DNA of 64,000 nt. Origin: an uncultured Porphyromonadaceae bacterium. Its GTDB lineage: Bacteria > Bacteroidota > Bacteroidia > Bacteroidales > Muribaculaceae. Location of the stretch: NCBI GenBank assembly GCA_947175545.1, contig CAMWNI010000003.1, forward strand, positions 62,001-126,000, written 5' to 3'. Shown here piece by piece: positions 9,620 to 19,063 of this stretch. Under the pieces are notes generated by a model that worked only from the letters and a program-made list of their open reading frames with translations, had not been told where the DNA came from and ran no database searches. A program made the translations under genes and the position numbers. The first letter of the stretch is position 1, and every line of letters starts with the position of its first letter.

Positions 9620-12577
9620 ATGAGAACCAGAATGACTCTGCTGCTGGTTGCCCTCCTGGCGCTTTGCGGCACTGTTAAGGCCGAACTCGGCAATCTGATT
9701 CCCGCTCCGGCACACATGACCGTCGGAGCCGGCGAACTCACCTTGCCCGCCGGGTTCAATGTCTCGACAGCAGGATTGTCTGACGACATGAAGGCAGAGG
9801 CCGACAAATTTGTTGCAGCAATCAACAAGGCAACAGCTCTCAATGCGACCGCAACCGACGCCAACGGCCTTTTCTCCGTCAGCGTTGACGCAAATCTGCC
9901 TGCTGAAGGTTACGTCCTCAACGTTAGTCCCGAAGCGGTAAACATCACGGCCGGAACCCCTGCCGGACTGTTCTATGCTTTCCAGACTGTCAAGAAAATC
10001 CTGCCCGTAAACGTTATGGCCGGAGTTGCAGGAGCCGAGGGTGCTGAGTATAAGCTTCCCGTTGTCAGCATTACTGACGAGCCGCGCTTTGAATATCGTG
10101 GATTCATGCTTGACGTGAGCCGCCACTTTTTCGATGCCGCTCAGGTCAAGAAGATGCTTGACGTTATGGCAATGTACAAACTGAACCGCTTCCACTGGCA
10201 CCTGACCGATGACCAGGGCTGGCGTTTCCCTGTGGAGAAGTACCCCCTGCTCACAACCCAGGGCGCGACCAACCATAATATTCTCCATGTTAACTTTGAC
10301 GAGCAGACTCGCTATCGCGAAGACAGCGACAACGCAACCTATGACTGCGGCAGCCCTTATGGTCCGTACTTTTACACTCTTGACGAACTGAAGGATATTG
10401 TTGCATATGCGAAGAGCCTTCATATTGAGGTTATCCCCGAAGTTGATATGCCCGGCCACATGATTGCCGCCATCAACTGTTACCCCGAGTTCTCAACCGA
10501 CCCCGAGAGCAACATCGCACTTGCCGCCGGTTACAACAAGAATACTCAGCCGATTCCCGGACAGCAGGACAGCCACTTCACTCATAACATCTGGAACGAC
10601 GGCGGCGTCTCAAAGGACGTTCTCGACGTTTCCAAGCCCGAAGTAGTTCAGTTCTGCAAGGACGTGATTGACGTTCTGGCCAATATATTCCCTTATGAGT
10701 ATATCCACATCGGCGGCGACGAATGTCCCACTTACGCATGGAGCAAGAGTGCCGATGTCCAGAACTTCAAGGAAACTATCGGTTACAAGAAGTCTGACTC
10801 TGACCATGTTCTTCAGACCTGGTTCACCAAACAGATTGCCGACTATGCCAAGCAGAACTATGGCAAGAAAATCATGGCATGGAACGAACTCATCACTGCC
10901 GGCGGTGCTGACATGAACGTGGTCAAGGAAATGGATCCGGCGATTTTCTGCTGGCTTGGTGGTGAACAGAAGGCTCAGAACAACGGCTTGAAGTTTATCT
11001 ATACCCCCTTCAACGGCGGTTACTATATCAACCGCTCTTATGCCGGCTATGACAAAGTCGGTGCCGTTGGTGACGGTCGCCTCTTGACCACTCTCACCGT
11101 AATGCCTCCGCTCTATGACAACTGCATTGGTGTGCAAGGCACTTTCTGGACAGAACAGGTTGAGCGCGGACGCGACGTTGAGTATCTTGCGCTGCCCCGT
11201 CTGCTCGGCATCGCTGAACAGGGCTGGTCTCCCGTTGCCGGACGTGACAATGATGAAGTGATGGAGCGCATCTGCAACGACGCTGCCCTTCTGGATGCCG
11301 CCGGCTATAACTACGGTGCGCACCAGCTTATCCGACCCTCCTCTTATCAGAGTCCCGACCCGATGAAATGGTATCGCCTCCAGAGCATCTGCGGCGACGA
11401 ACGCGCCAATCGTGTCATCGAACTCGTCGTTGCCGGTTCTCCGCTGATATCTTCTAATAGCGCTGTTGAAGGCAAACTCTGGTCCAATACCGTTGACGCC
11501 AACAATGATGCGCAGCTGTTCCGCTTTGTCGAAGACCCCTCGAAGAAGGGTCGCTATGCAATTGTATGCCGGGCTTCCAAAGCCGGTTCAGTCGATGCCA
11601 CTCCGACCGGAACAGCCAATACAGACCGTTGGAACTACTCGGACGACAAGGTTAACTATGGATTCGAACTCAGCAAGGACCACTATTCTGAAGCAGATGG
11701 CGTTTTCCGTTATGCAATCCGTCCGCTCGGGGCAAACTACTATATGAACTATGCCAAGAGCGGTCAGAAGCTTGCAATCAACGTCTGGAATAATCCCAAC
11801 GACGGCAACGGCGGCATCATCTCATTTATTGAAGCTGGCGAGGTTGACCCCTCTGAAGTCGTTACCCCTGAGCCTCCCGTTTCAGCAACCGTTCCCGAAG
11901 AGGGCAAATATTACCGTCTGCTGACCCGTTTCAACGGTGATTCTAACCAGGAACGCTTCGGTTCTTGCATCGAACTCCTCGGCAGCAATCATGACAAGGG
12001 CGGCAACGCACAGTACAACCGCCTTTGGAGCAACGCTCCGGCTTCTCCCGACGCCAACAACTACGACAATCAGTTCTTCACGTTCATCCCTGACCCCGCA
12101 GGCACCGGCTATTATGCAATGGTCTGCAAGGCTATGCCCGGCGGTTCGGTAAAATCTGTCCCCTCCGAGTCGAACAACAGCAACACCGCCCGCTGGGACT
12201 ATGACGACACCGTGCGTCACTTCGGCTTCTACCTTGTCGACTCCTACAATGGCAATTCGACTCAGGGAACCGACGAGGATGGCTTCTACTCGGCTCTGAC
12301 CTCAAAAGACGCAGCCGCAGGCTGGTTCATGAACACTTCGGCCGCCGGCCAGAACTTCTCGATTCATCTCTGGAGTAACCCGCTTGACCAAAACGCAGGT
12401 ATTTATACCTTTGAACCCCTGCCCGAAACAGAAAACCCTAATCCGGGCGAAGAAAGCTCAATGGACACCGTGAATGCGGAAGCTGGCTTCGCCCACATCT
12501 ATGATCTCCAGGGCCGTCGTGTCGTTCCGGGCCGCCGCGGCCTCTATGTCCAGTCCGGTTCACTCATTGTGAAGTAA
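9620..12577 (+). CDS. GH20 beta-N-acetylhexosaminidase with duplicated C-terminal domain
   Basis: Signal peptide; FEYRGFMLDVSRHFF, NRFHWHLTDDQGWR, PEVDMPGH, HIGGDECP catalytic motifs; tandem ~160 aa C-terminal repeats; IYDLQGRRV tail. Confidence 0.95.
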   Translation: MRTRMTLLLVALLALCGTVKAELGNLIPAPAHMTVGAGELTLPAGFNVSTAGLSDDMKAEADKFVAAINKATALNATATDANGLFSVSVDANLPAEGYVLNVSPEAVNITAGTPAGLFYAFQTVKKILPVNVMAGVAGAEGAEYKLPVVSITDEPRFEYRGFMLDVSRHFFDAAQVKKMLDVMAMYKLNRFHWHLTDDQGWRFPVEKYPLLTTQGATNHNILHVNFDEQTRYREDSDNATYDCGSPYGPYFYTLDELKDIVAYAKSLHIEVIPEVDMPGHMIAAINCYPEFSTDPESNIALAAGYNKNTQPIPGQQDSHFTHNIWNDGGVSKDVLDVSKPEVVQFCKDVIDVLANIFPYEYIHIGGDECPTYAWSKSADVQNFKETIGYKKSDSDHVLQTWFTKQIADYAKQNYGKKIMAWNELITAGGADMNVVKEMDPAIFCWLGGEQKAQNNGLKFIYTPFNGGYYINRSYAGYDKVGAVGDGRLLTTLTVMPPLYDNCIGVQGTFWTEQVERGRDVEYLALPRLLGIAEQGWSPVAGRDNDEVMERICNDAALLDAAGYNYGAHQLIRPSSYQSPDPMKWYRLQSICGDERANRVIELVVAGSPLISSNSAVEGKLWSNTVDANNDAQLFRFVEDPSKKGRYAIVCRASKAGSVDATPTGTANTDRWNYSDDKVNYGFELSKDHYSEADGVFRYAIRPLGANYYMNYAKSGQKLAINVWNNPNDGNGGIISFIEAGEVDPSEVVTPEPPVSATVPEEGKYYRLLTRFNGDSNQERFGSCIELLGSNHDKGGNAQYNRLWSNAPASPDANNYDNQFFTFIPDPAGTGYYAMVCKAMPGGSVKSVPSESNNSNTARWDYDDTVRHFGFYLVDSYNGNSTQGTDEDGFYSALTSKDAAAGWFMNTSAAGQNFSIHLWSNPLDQNAGIYTFEPLPETENPNPGEESSMDTVNAEAGFAHIYDLQGRRVVPGRRGLYVQSGSLIVK

Positions 12578-12624
12578 TTTCGGAACGGGCCAAGTCCCCT
12601 TGCATAAAAAGGAGAATAAACCAA

Positions 12625-12666
12625 CTCCGGCGACTGGTTATGAAGAACCGGTCGCCGGAGTTTTTT
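12625..12666 (+). terminator. Rho-independent terminator of GH20 gene
   Basis: CTCCGGCGACTGGTT-ATGAAG-AACCGGTCGCCGGAG followed by TTTTTT. Confidence 0.9.
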
Positions 12667-12714
12667 GCTGAACTGAACTATTGGTGATTTTTCACATTAA
12701 AAAGAGCGATGCTG

Positions 12715-13788
12715 TTATTCTTCACGCTCCTTTTTCAGGATGTAGCGTTCGTAGTAGGAGATGAGCAGGGTTGTCATCGGCAGGGCGATAATCATGCCGA
12801 GGAGGCCGAGCAGCGATCCCCAGATGCTCAGGCTCAGAAGGATAATTGCCGGATTGAGGCCCATGACCTTTCCCATTATCTTCGGGACCAGGAATAGGTC
12901 TTGTATGGCTTGGACAATGATGTAGACGAGCATGGCCTCGCCGAAGTAGACCCAGAATTCAGTGCCGGTTTGCATTGAATAGACAATGCAGAGCAGGGTT
13001 GTGATTGGAATTGAAACCAACTGGAGGTAAGGAACGAGGTTCAGCAGTCCGATGAAAAGTCCAAGAATGACTGCCAACGGCAATCCCATTATGAGAAAAC
13101 CGATGCTGAAGAGAATGCCGACACAGAAAGCAACGAGGGTTTGGCCGCGGAAATAATGGTTCATTGAGGTTTTCAAATCGCGTGCAATCCCGAAAACGAG
13201 GTGGCGGTAAGGCGCGGGAACCAGGGCGCGCATGCCGCGCCCGAGGCGTTCATAGTCAAGCAGAATAAACACTACATACAGAATGACCAGAAGCCAGTTG
13301 AACATTTCAAGGACAAAATTTATGCCGCTGCTGACAAGCCCGGAAACCCAGGTGGCAATCGCGCGCCAGTCGGCCGCAATCAGCCAGTCGCCTATCGCCT
13401 GCAGGTTGATGCGCTCGATGATGTAATGGTGGAGCGACTCCGGAATGAACGGTAAAACGTGGTCAGAGCTTGTCGAGTAGGCGCGGATGAAATCGCCGAC
13501 GGAGCGCATTTCGCTAACAATCGACGGCACGAAGAAGTAGGCCAGCACTCCTCCGAAGAACAATAGGCCGAACAGTGTGACCATGACCGCGATGACTCGC
13601 CCTTTCAGATGGAGCAGGCGCCGGTTGAACTGCACCAGCGGCTCGCACAGGTAGGCGATGATGACGGAGATGCCGAATGGCAGCAGCACTCCGCGAAGAA
13701 TGTAAATCAGCCAGATTGCAATGCAAAATGCGAGTGTTGTGATGGACATCCGGACAACCCGGTCGAATGTATAAGGTCTTTGAGGCAT
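12715..13788 (-). CDS. AI-2E family transporter / PerM-like permease
   Basis: Multi-TM protein; ILRGVLLPFGISVIIAYLCEPLV, GLFIGLLNLVPYLQL, GLNPAIILLSLSIWGSLLGLLGMIIALP; start placed at MPQRPYTF rather than the longer ORF start 13845. Confidence 0.88.
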   Translation of the reverse strand: MPQRPYTFDRVVRMSITTLAFCIAIWLIYILRGVLLPFGISVIIAYLCEPLVQFNRRLLHLKGRVIAVMVTLFGLLFFGGVLAYFFVPSIVSEMRSVGDFIRAYSTSSDHVLPFIPESLHHYIIERINLQAIGDWLIAADWRAIATWVSGLVSSGINFVLEMFNWLLVILYVVFILLDYERLGRGMRALVPAPYRHLVFGIARDLKTSMNHYFRGQTLVAFCVGILFSIGFLIMGLPLAVILGLFIGLLNLVPYLQLVSIPITTLLCIVYSMQTGTEFWVYFGEAMLVYIIVQAIQDLFLVPKIMGKVMGLNPAIILLSLSIWGSLLGLLGMIIALPMTTLLISYYERYILKKEREE

Positions 13789-13807
13789 AAAAAGATGAAT
13801 TAATAGC

Positions 13808-13837
13808 GCAAAATTACAAGATTTTCCGTAATTTTGC
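13808..13837. promoter_or_regulatory. Back-to-back divergent -7 boxes forming an inverted repeat
   Basis: GCAAAATTAC-N10-GTAATTTTGC; each arm is a TAATTTTG -7 box for one of the divergent genes. Confidence 0.6.
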
Positions 13838-13857
13838 AACGACAAATAATTTCATAA

Positions 13858-15555
13858 ATGGAAAAGACTCAAGTTTATCTTAATGACAAGGCATGGGCGC
13901 GTTGGACTGCGCTTTTGCTTCTGGCGCTTGCAATGTTTTGCAGCTACATCTTCATGGATGTGATGTCGCCAATCAAAAATCTGGTTCAGAGTACCCTCGG
14001 TTGGGACAACACCGCGTTCGGCACGATGCAAGGCTCTGAGACCTTCCTCAACGTGTTCATTTTCTTCCTGATTTTCGCAGGTATCATTCTTGATAAGATT
14101 GGAGTGCGCTATACCGCTCTGCTTTCAGGAGTGGTCATGCTGATTGGTGCGACCATCAACTGGTATGCCGTCACATCTTATTTCGCAGGCTCGAATCTGG
14201 AAGTGTGGTTTACGGACCACCTCAACTATATTCCGGTTTTTGACCAGCTCGGCGTCAGTCCCTTCTATGAGGGTATGCCCGCGTCGGCCAAGCTGTCGGC
14301 CATCGGCTTCATGATTTTCGGTTGCGGCGTGGAAATGGCTGGTATCACAGTTAGCCGCGGCATTGTGAAGTGGTTCAAGGGTCGCGAAATGGCCTTGGCT
14401 ATGGGATCAGAAATGGCTCTTGCGCGACTGGGCGTTGCAACTTGCATGATTTTCTCGCCGCTGTTCGCCTACATGGGTGGCACTCCGAAGGTGAGCAATG
14501 CGGTTGCATTCGGTGTAGTTCTGTTGATGATTGCCCTGATAATGTTCATTGTTTACTTCTTTATGGACCGCAAGCTCGACTCGCAGACCCATGCCGAAGA
14601 GGAGAAGGATGATCCATTCCGCATCTCCGACCTCGGCCAGATTCTGACCAGCTCCGGCTTCTGGCTTGTAGCCTTGCTTTGTGTGCTATACTATTCGGCT
14701 ATTTTCCCGTTCCAGAAGTATGCGGTTAACATGCTTCAGTGCAATCTGACCTTTACTGAGGTCGACCCGGAGAGCTTCTGGGCTTCAGACGCCGAGACAT
14801 ATATTCAGTATTGTGTGATGCTGCTTGCCGCCGGCGCTGCGTTCGTCAGCAACTTCATGTCGAGCCGGGGCGCCCGTGCCGGTTTGCTCACTCTTGCTGT
14901 TGTTGCCCTTGTCGGCTATTGCTGGATGGGCTATATGTGTCAGAGCGCGGCTTCGATTTTCGCCGTGTTCCCCCTGCTTGCCGTTGGCATCACCCCGATG
15001 CTCGGCAAATATGTCGACCATAAGGGTAAAGCAGCCTCAATGCTCGTTATCGGCGCTCTGCTGCTGATTTTATGCCACCTGACTTTTGCGTTTGTTCTGC
15101 CGCTCTTTAAGGGCAACCCCGTTGGCGGCGTGTCTGTCGCTTATCTGACAATTCTTGTGCTGGGCGCATCGTTCTCGCTCGTTCCTGCTTCGCTCTGGCC
15201 CTCGGTGCCGAAGCTTGTCGATGCAAAAATTATCGGCTCGGCCTATGCTCTGATTTTCTGGATTCAGAACATTGGTCTCTGGCTCTTCCCGCTGCTGATC
15301 GGTAAGGTTCTTGACAAGACTAACCCTGAAATTACTGAAGGCCTGGCCAACGGAACAATCTCTGAGGCCGCCGCTTCCGTAAGTTATGACTACACATGGC
15401 CTCTGGTGATGCTTGCGTCGCTCGGCGTTGCCGCCCTGCTGATTGGTCTCTGGCTGAAGGTCATTGACCGCAAGCATCATCTCGGACTTGAGGAACCGAA
15501 CATCAAACCTTTGGTCGAGAGCGCCGAGATGGAAGTTGCCGATCAGGAACTCTGA
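13858..15555 (+). CDS. MFS transporter
   Basis: 12-TM-type protein; ARWTALLLLALAMFCSYIFMDVMSPIKNLVQ, WFKGREMALAMGSEMALARLG, SLVPASLWPSVPKLV. Confidence 0.9.
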   Translation: MEKTQVYLNDKAWARWTALLLLALAMFCSYIFMDVMSPIKNLVQSTLGWDNTAFGTMQGSETFLNVFIFFLIFAGIILDKIGVRYTALLSGVVMLIGATINWYAVTSYFAGSNLEVWFTDHLNYIPVFDQLGVSPFYEGMPASAKLSAIGFMIFGCGVEMAGITVSRGIVKWFKGREMALAMGSEMALARLGVATCMIFSPLFAYMGGTPKVSNAVAFGVVLLMIALIMFIVYFFMDRKLDSQTHAEEEKDDPFRISDLGQILTSSGFWLVALLCVLYYSAIFPFQKYAVNMLQCNLTFTEVDPESFWASDAETYIQYCVMLLAAGAAFVSNFMSSRGARAGLLTLAVVALVGYCWMGYMCQSAASIFAVFPLLAVGITPMLGKYVDHKGKAASMLVIGALLLILCHLTFAFVLPLFKGNPVGGVSVAYLTILVLGASFSLVPASLWPSVPKLVDAKIIGSAYALIFWIQNIGLWLFPLLIGKVLDKTNPEITEGLANGTISEAAASVSYDYTWPLVMLASLGVAALLIGLWLKVIDRKHHLGLEEPNIKPLVESAEMEVADQEL

Positions 15556-15558
15556 TGC

Positions 15559-16335
15559 ATGCGTAAGGAAACTGAAATCAAAGGTTGCCGGATTGTATAT
15601 GACTTTACTCCCGGCCAGGGCGCCCCGGTTGTGCTTATGCACGGCTGGGGTTGCCGCGCTTCAACGCTCGAGTCTGTCGCCAGGTCGGTGCGTGAACTTG
15701 AACGCCCGGTCATCAACATTGACTTCCCCGGATTCGGCGACTCGGCTGAGCCTGACGCCGTCTGGGGTGTCGAGCAGTACACCGAGGCTGTTGAGGAACT
15801 TCTGCGCCGCGAGGAAGTCGGTCCTGACGTAGTCCTGCTGGGTCATTCGTTCGGAGGCAGGGTTGGCATTGTCTACGCTTCGCGTAACCCTGTTGGCAAG
15901 CTGATTCTTGTCGATGCCGCCGGAGTGAAACCTAAGCGCACTCTCCGGTATTACGTAAAGGTTTACTCCTTCAAGACGAAAAAGCAACTTCTAAAACTTG
16001 TTTTAGGCAAAAAGAAGGCCGAGACATATCTGGACAAGCTTCGGGCCAAGGCCGGCTCGAGCGATTATCGCAACTCATCGCCGCGCATGCGTGCAATCAT
16101 GAGTCGTGTGGTCAATGAAGATCTCTGCCATCTGATGCCGAAGATTACGGCTCCGACACTGCTCGTCTGGGGTACGGCCGACACGGCCACACCGCTTGCC
16201 GATGCAAAGAAAATGGAGCGGCTCATTCCTGGGGCCGGACTTGTCGCGTTTGAGGGAGCGGGCCATTATTCTTTCCTTGACCGTCCCGGCCAGTTTGCCG
16301 CAGTGCTTAAGTCTTTTCTGGCCTCTCAGTCCTAA
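15559..16335 (+). CDS. Alpha/beta hydrolase
   Basis: VVLMHGWGCRAST, GHSFGGRVG nucleophile elbow, LLVWGTADTATPL, GAGHYSFLDRPGQF. Confidence 0.92.
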   Translation: MRKETEIKGCRIVYDFTPGQGAPVVLMHGWGCRASTLESVARSVRELERPVINIDFPGFGDSAEPDAVWGVEQYTEAVEELLRREEVGPDVVLLGHSFGGRVGIVYASRNPVGKLILVDAAGVKPKRTLRYYVKVYSFKTKKQLLKLVLGKKKAETYLDKLRAKAGSSDYRNSSPRMRAIMSRVVNEDLCHLMPKITAPTLLVWGTADTATPLADAKKMERLIPGAGLVAFEGAGHYSFLDRPGQFAAVLKSFLASQS

Positions 16336-16375
16336 AAAACTTCTTATATTCAATTCTTCTTTTTTCATTTAATTA

Positions 16376-17947
16376 ATGGAAATTCTTTTTATTTTCGCCG
16401 CCATCGCCGGACTTGATGCAATATGGAGCGAATTCCGTCGCACACTGATGATGCTTCAGCAGAACTCATACCGCATTGACCGCTACAACCGCTATCTGAA
16501 AACATCGGGAGAGATGACTTCATATGGCAAGTTGACGGCGGTTATCCTGCTGCTTTTCTCTCTCATTGCTGCAGTGCCTGAATGGATGGCCGCATCGTTG
16601 CAGATTGTGTTTTTCTTCATCATGGCCGTCAAGGCGGCTATGGCTCAGAAAAAGTATAAGAAGCCGCTTGTCCGGACTAAACGCGTCAACCGGATTTTCG
16701 TCGTCATGTATCTGCTCGTAGCCCTGCTCTGCGTCTGGTTTGGCTTTGGTCAGGATGTTGCAGGCGTCTTCTTTTCGATTTCAACGGTCTGTCTTGCCGC
16801 TTGGTTTGCTTCCTCCTGGTTTGCAATCATAGCCGTCTGGATGTTACAGCCCGTAGAAAAGCATATCAATAAAGGATATGTCAACGATGCCGCCCGCATT
16901 CTTAAGGCCATGCCTGACCTTAAGGTTATCGGCATTACCGGCAGCTATGGCAAGACCTCGACCAAACACTACCTGCAACGTATCCTGTCGGAAAAATTCA
17001 GTGTCTGCATGACTCCAGGCTCGTTTAACACAACGATGGGCGTTGTGCGCACTGTCCGCGAATACCTTAAGCCATACGACCAGGTCTTCATTTGCGAAAT
17101 GGGCGCCAAGCAGCGCGGCGACATCAAGGAAATCTGTGACCTTGTCCATCCCTCTGTCGGAATCGTTACGGCCGTAGGTCCGCAGCATCTCGAAAGCTTC
17201 AAGACAATCGAGAATGTTCAGCATACGAAGTTTGAACTGATTGACTCGCTGCCGGCCAACGGTCTCGCCGTCATCAACGACGACTTCGAGTATGTTGCTA
17301 ACCGACCCGTTGGCAATGTCGAGGCTGTTCGCTATGGAGTCAAGGACCGTCCGGAAATTGAATGTTGGGTTGAAGATATCAACTATTCCGCAACCGGAAC
17401 GGATTTTACCATTATGAGCCGCAAGGCAGAGCCGTTGAGGCTCCATACGCAGCTCGTCGGCGAATGTAATGTCAGCAACCTTGTTGCCGCCGTCATTGTC
17501 GCGCTTAATCTTGGAGTTGACCGTGACCGCATCCGCTATGCCGTCGAGAAAATCGAGCAGGTTGAACATCGCCTGAGCATCAAGCGGATTCCCGGCGGCG
17601 TGACCATCATTGACGATGCGTTCAACTCCAACCCGACCGGTTCATCAATGGCGCTTGACGTATTGGCCGCCATGCCCGGCCGACGAATCATAATCACCCC
17701 CGGCATGATTGAACTCGGCGACGAGCAGTTTGAACTCAACCGTCAGTTCGGTGAAAAAATTGCCCGCAGTTGTGACGTGGCGATTATCGTCGGCCACTAT
17801 AACCGGGAGGCAATCCTTGCCGGCCTCGGAACTCCGAAGGGGGTCAACGTCATGCCGGTCGAGACGTTTGCCGAGGCCATTACGCTGCTTCCGAAGTCTG
17901 ACTATACCGTACTGTACGAAAACGACCTTCCCGATACGTTCAAATGA
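16376..17947 (+). CDS. Membrane-anchored Mur ligase family protein (MurF-like catalytic core with N-terminal TM domain)
   Basis: N-terminal ~150 aa of hydrophobic helices, then ATP-binding GITGSYGKTSTKHYL, EMGAKQRGDI, DDAFNSNP, TPGMIELG. Confidence 0.85.
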   Translation: MEILFIFAAIAGLDAIWSEFRRTLMMLQQNSYRIDRYNRYLKTSGEMTSYGKLTAVILLLFSLIAAVPEWMAASLQIVFFFIMAVKAAMAQKKYKKPLVRTKRVNRIFVVMYLLVALLCVWFGFGQDVAGVFFSISTVCLAAWFASSWFAIIAVWMLQPVEKHINKGYVNDAARILKAMPDLKVIGITGSYGKTSTKHYLQRILSEKFSVCMTPGSFNTTMGVVRTVREYLKPYDQVFICEMGAKQRGDIKEICDLVHPSVGIVTAVGPQHLESFKTIENVQHTKFELIDSLPANGLAVINDDFEYVANRPVGNVEAVRYGVKDRPEIECWVEDINYSATGTDFTIMSRKAEPLRLHTQLVGECNVSNLVAAVIVALNLGVDRDRIRYAVEKIEQVEHRLSIKRIPGGVTIIDDAFNSNPTGSSMALDVLAAMPGRRIIITPGMIELGDEQFELNRQFGEKIARSCDVAIIVGHYNREAILAGLGTPKGVNVMPVETFAEAITLLPKSDYTVLYENDLPDTFK

Positions 17948-18687
17948 AGCGCATGGTCATCATGGGGGCCTCGTCCGGAATAGGTCTGGCCGTTGCCCGC
18001 GCTCTTGCGTCGCGCGGTGTCCGTGTCGGTCTCGCCGCCCGCAGGCTTGAGCCTCTCCGTGAGTTGCAGCGCCTTTATCCTGACAGTGTCGAAATTGCCG
18101 AAATTGACATTAATTCGGCCGACGCTCCCGGTCGGCTTCATGAACTGATTGAGCGACTTGGCGGAATGGAAATTTACTTCCATGTTGCCGGCATCGGCTA
18201 TGACAATCCTGATTTCAAGCCGGAGCGCGAGGCCTCAATTCTGGAGACCAATGCGGTTGGGTTTGCCCGGATGGTCAGCTCTGCCTATGGCTGGTTCAGC
18301 AAGCGTGGCAATGGCGGGCAGATTGCCGCCGTCACCTCCGTTGCCGGTACGAACGGAATTGGCCCGCTCAGCGCGTATTCGGCCTCAAAAAAGTGTGCGC
18401 AGACTTATCTGACCGCTCTTGAACATCTGTCGCGCTCGCGTCATGACAACATCGTGATAACGGATATTCGTCCGGGATGGATTGCAACACCGTTGCTGCG
18501 CGCCGATAGGCGCTACCCGATGGCAATGTCCATCGAATACGCTCTGCCTCAGATTTTGAAAGCAATTGTAAGGGGCCGACGTATTGTTTACATTGACTGT
18601 CGTTGGGGACTGGTTGCGGCTGCGTGGCGCTTGATTCCGAACTGTTTGTGGACGCGCATGCGGATTCCGGTTGATCTGCCGAAATAA
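17944..18687 (+). CDS. SDR family NAD(P)-dependent oxidoreductase
   Basis: MGASSGIGLAVARALASRG, catalytic YSASK, RPGWIATPL; ATGA overlap with upstream gene. Confidence 0.92.
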   Translation: MKRMVIMGASSGIGLAVARALASRGVRVGLAARRLEPLRELQRLYPDSVEIAEIDINSADAPGRLHELIERLGGMEIYFHVAGIGYDNPDFKPEREASILETNAVGFARMVSSAYGWFSKRGNGGQIAAVTSVAGTNGIGPLSAYSASKKCAQTYLTALEHLSRSRHDNIVITDIRPGWIATPLLRADRRYPMAMSIEYALPQILKAIVRGRRIVYIDCRWGLVAAAWRLIPNCLWTRMRIPVDLPK

Positions 18688-18898
18688 AGTCGAACAGTCC
18701 GAAGTCACACATAACCGCGCGCACCAGTTGCGCGTCAAGGTTCAGAATATAAGCAATGCGTTTGCTGTCAGCCGGTGAGCGCATTGCCTTTTTACTTGAG
18801 AAATAGTCAACAAGTAGACAGTAAACGCCATAGCCCTCTATTCCGTGGGCAATCAGCAGATCAATAACTCGGGAATCCTTGCGTGAAAGAAGTTTCAT
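18368..18898 (-). CDS. Lin1244/Lin1753-like (DUF4373-type) N-terminal domain protein; C-terminal part overprinted on the SDR gene, possibly truncated
   Basis: MKLLSRKDSRVIDLLIAHGIEGYGVYCLLVDYF...YILNLDAQLVRAVMCDFGLFDF; upstream TAACTTTGC -7 box; last ~105 codons antisense to the SDR gene and Ser/Ala/Arg-rich. Confidence 0.5.
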   Translation of the reverse strand: MKLLSRKDSRVIDLLIAHGIEGYGVYCLLVDYFSSKKAMRSPADSKRIAYILNLDAQLVRAVMCDFGLFDFISADQPESACASTNSSESSATQPQPVPNDSQCKQYVGPLQLLSKSEAERIRWTLPSGSAYRRAATVLQSIPDEYPLSRCCHDASATDVQERSDKSAHTFLRPNTR

Positions 18899-19063
18899 AG
18901 CTAAATGAGTTGCAAAAAGTTTGGTGTGTGTTTATTTTTCGTTCTGCAAAGTTACAACAAAAAATGCCCTTTGTCAAGTATTTTTGCCAAAATTTTGCCA
19001 ATGCCTCCTTAAATCTATATTAGATAACGTCCGATGAGGAGACTTACATTGGGGAACGATGTC

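Noticed and set aside
9611-10459. 282 aa minus-strand ORF antisense to GH20
   Set aside because: Shadow ORF opposite GH20 catalytic domain
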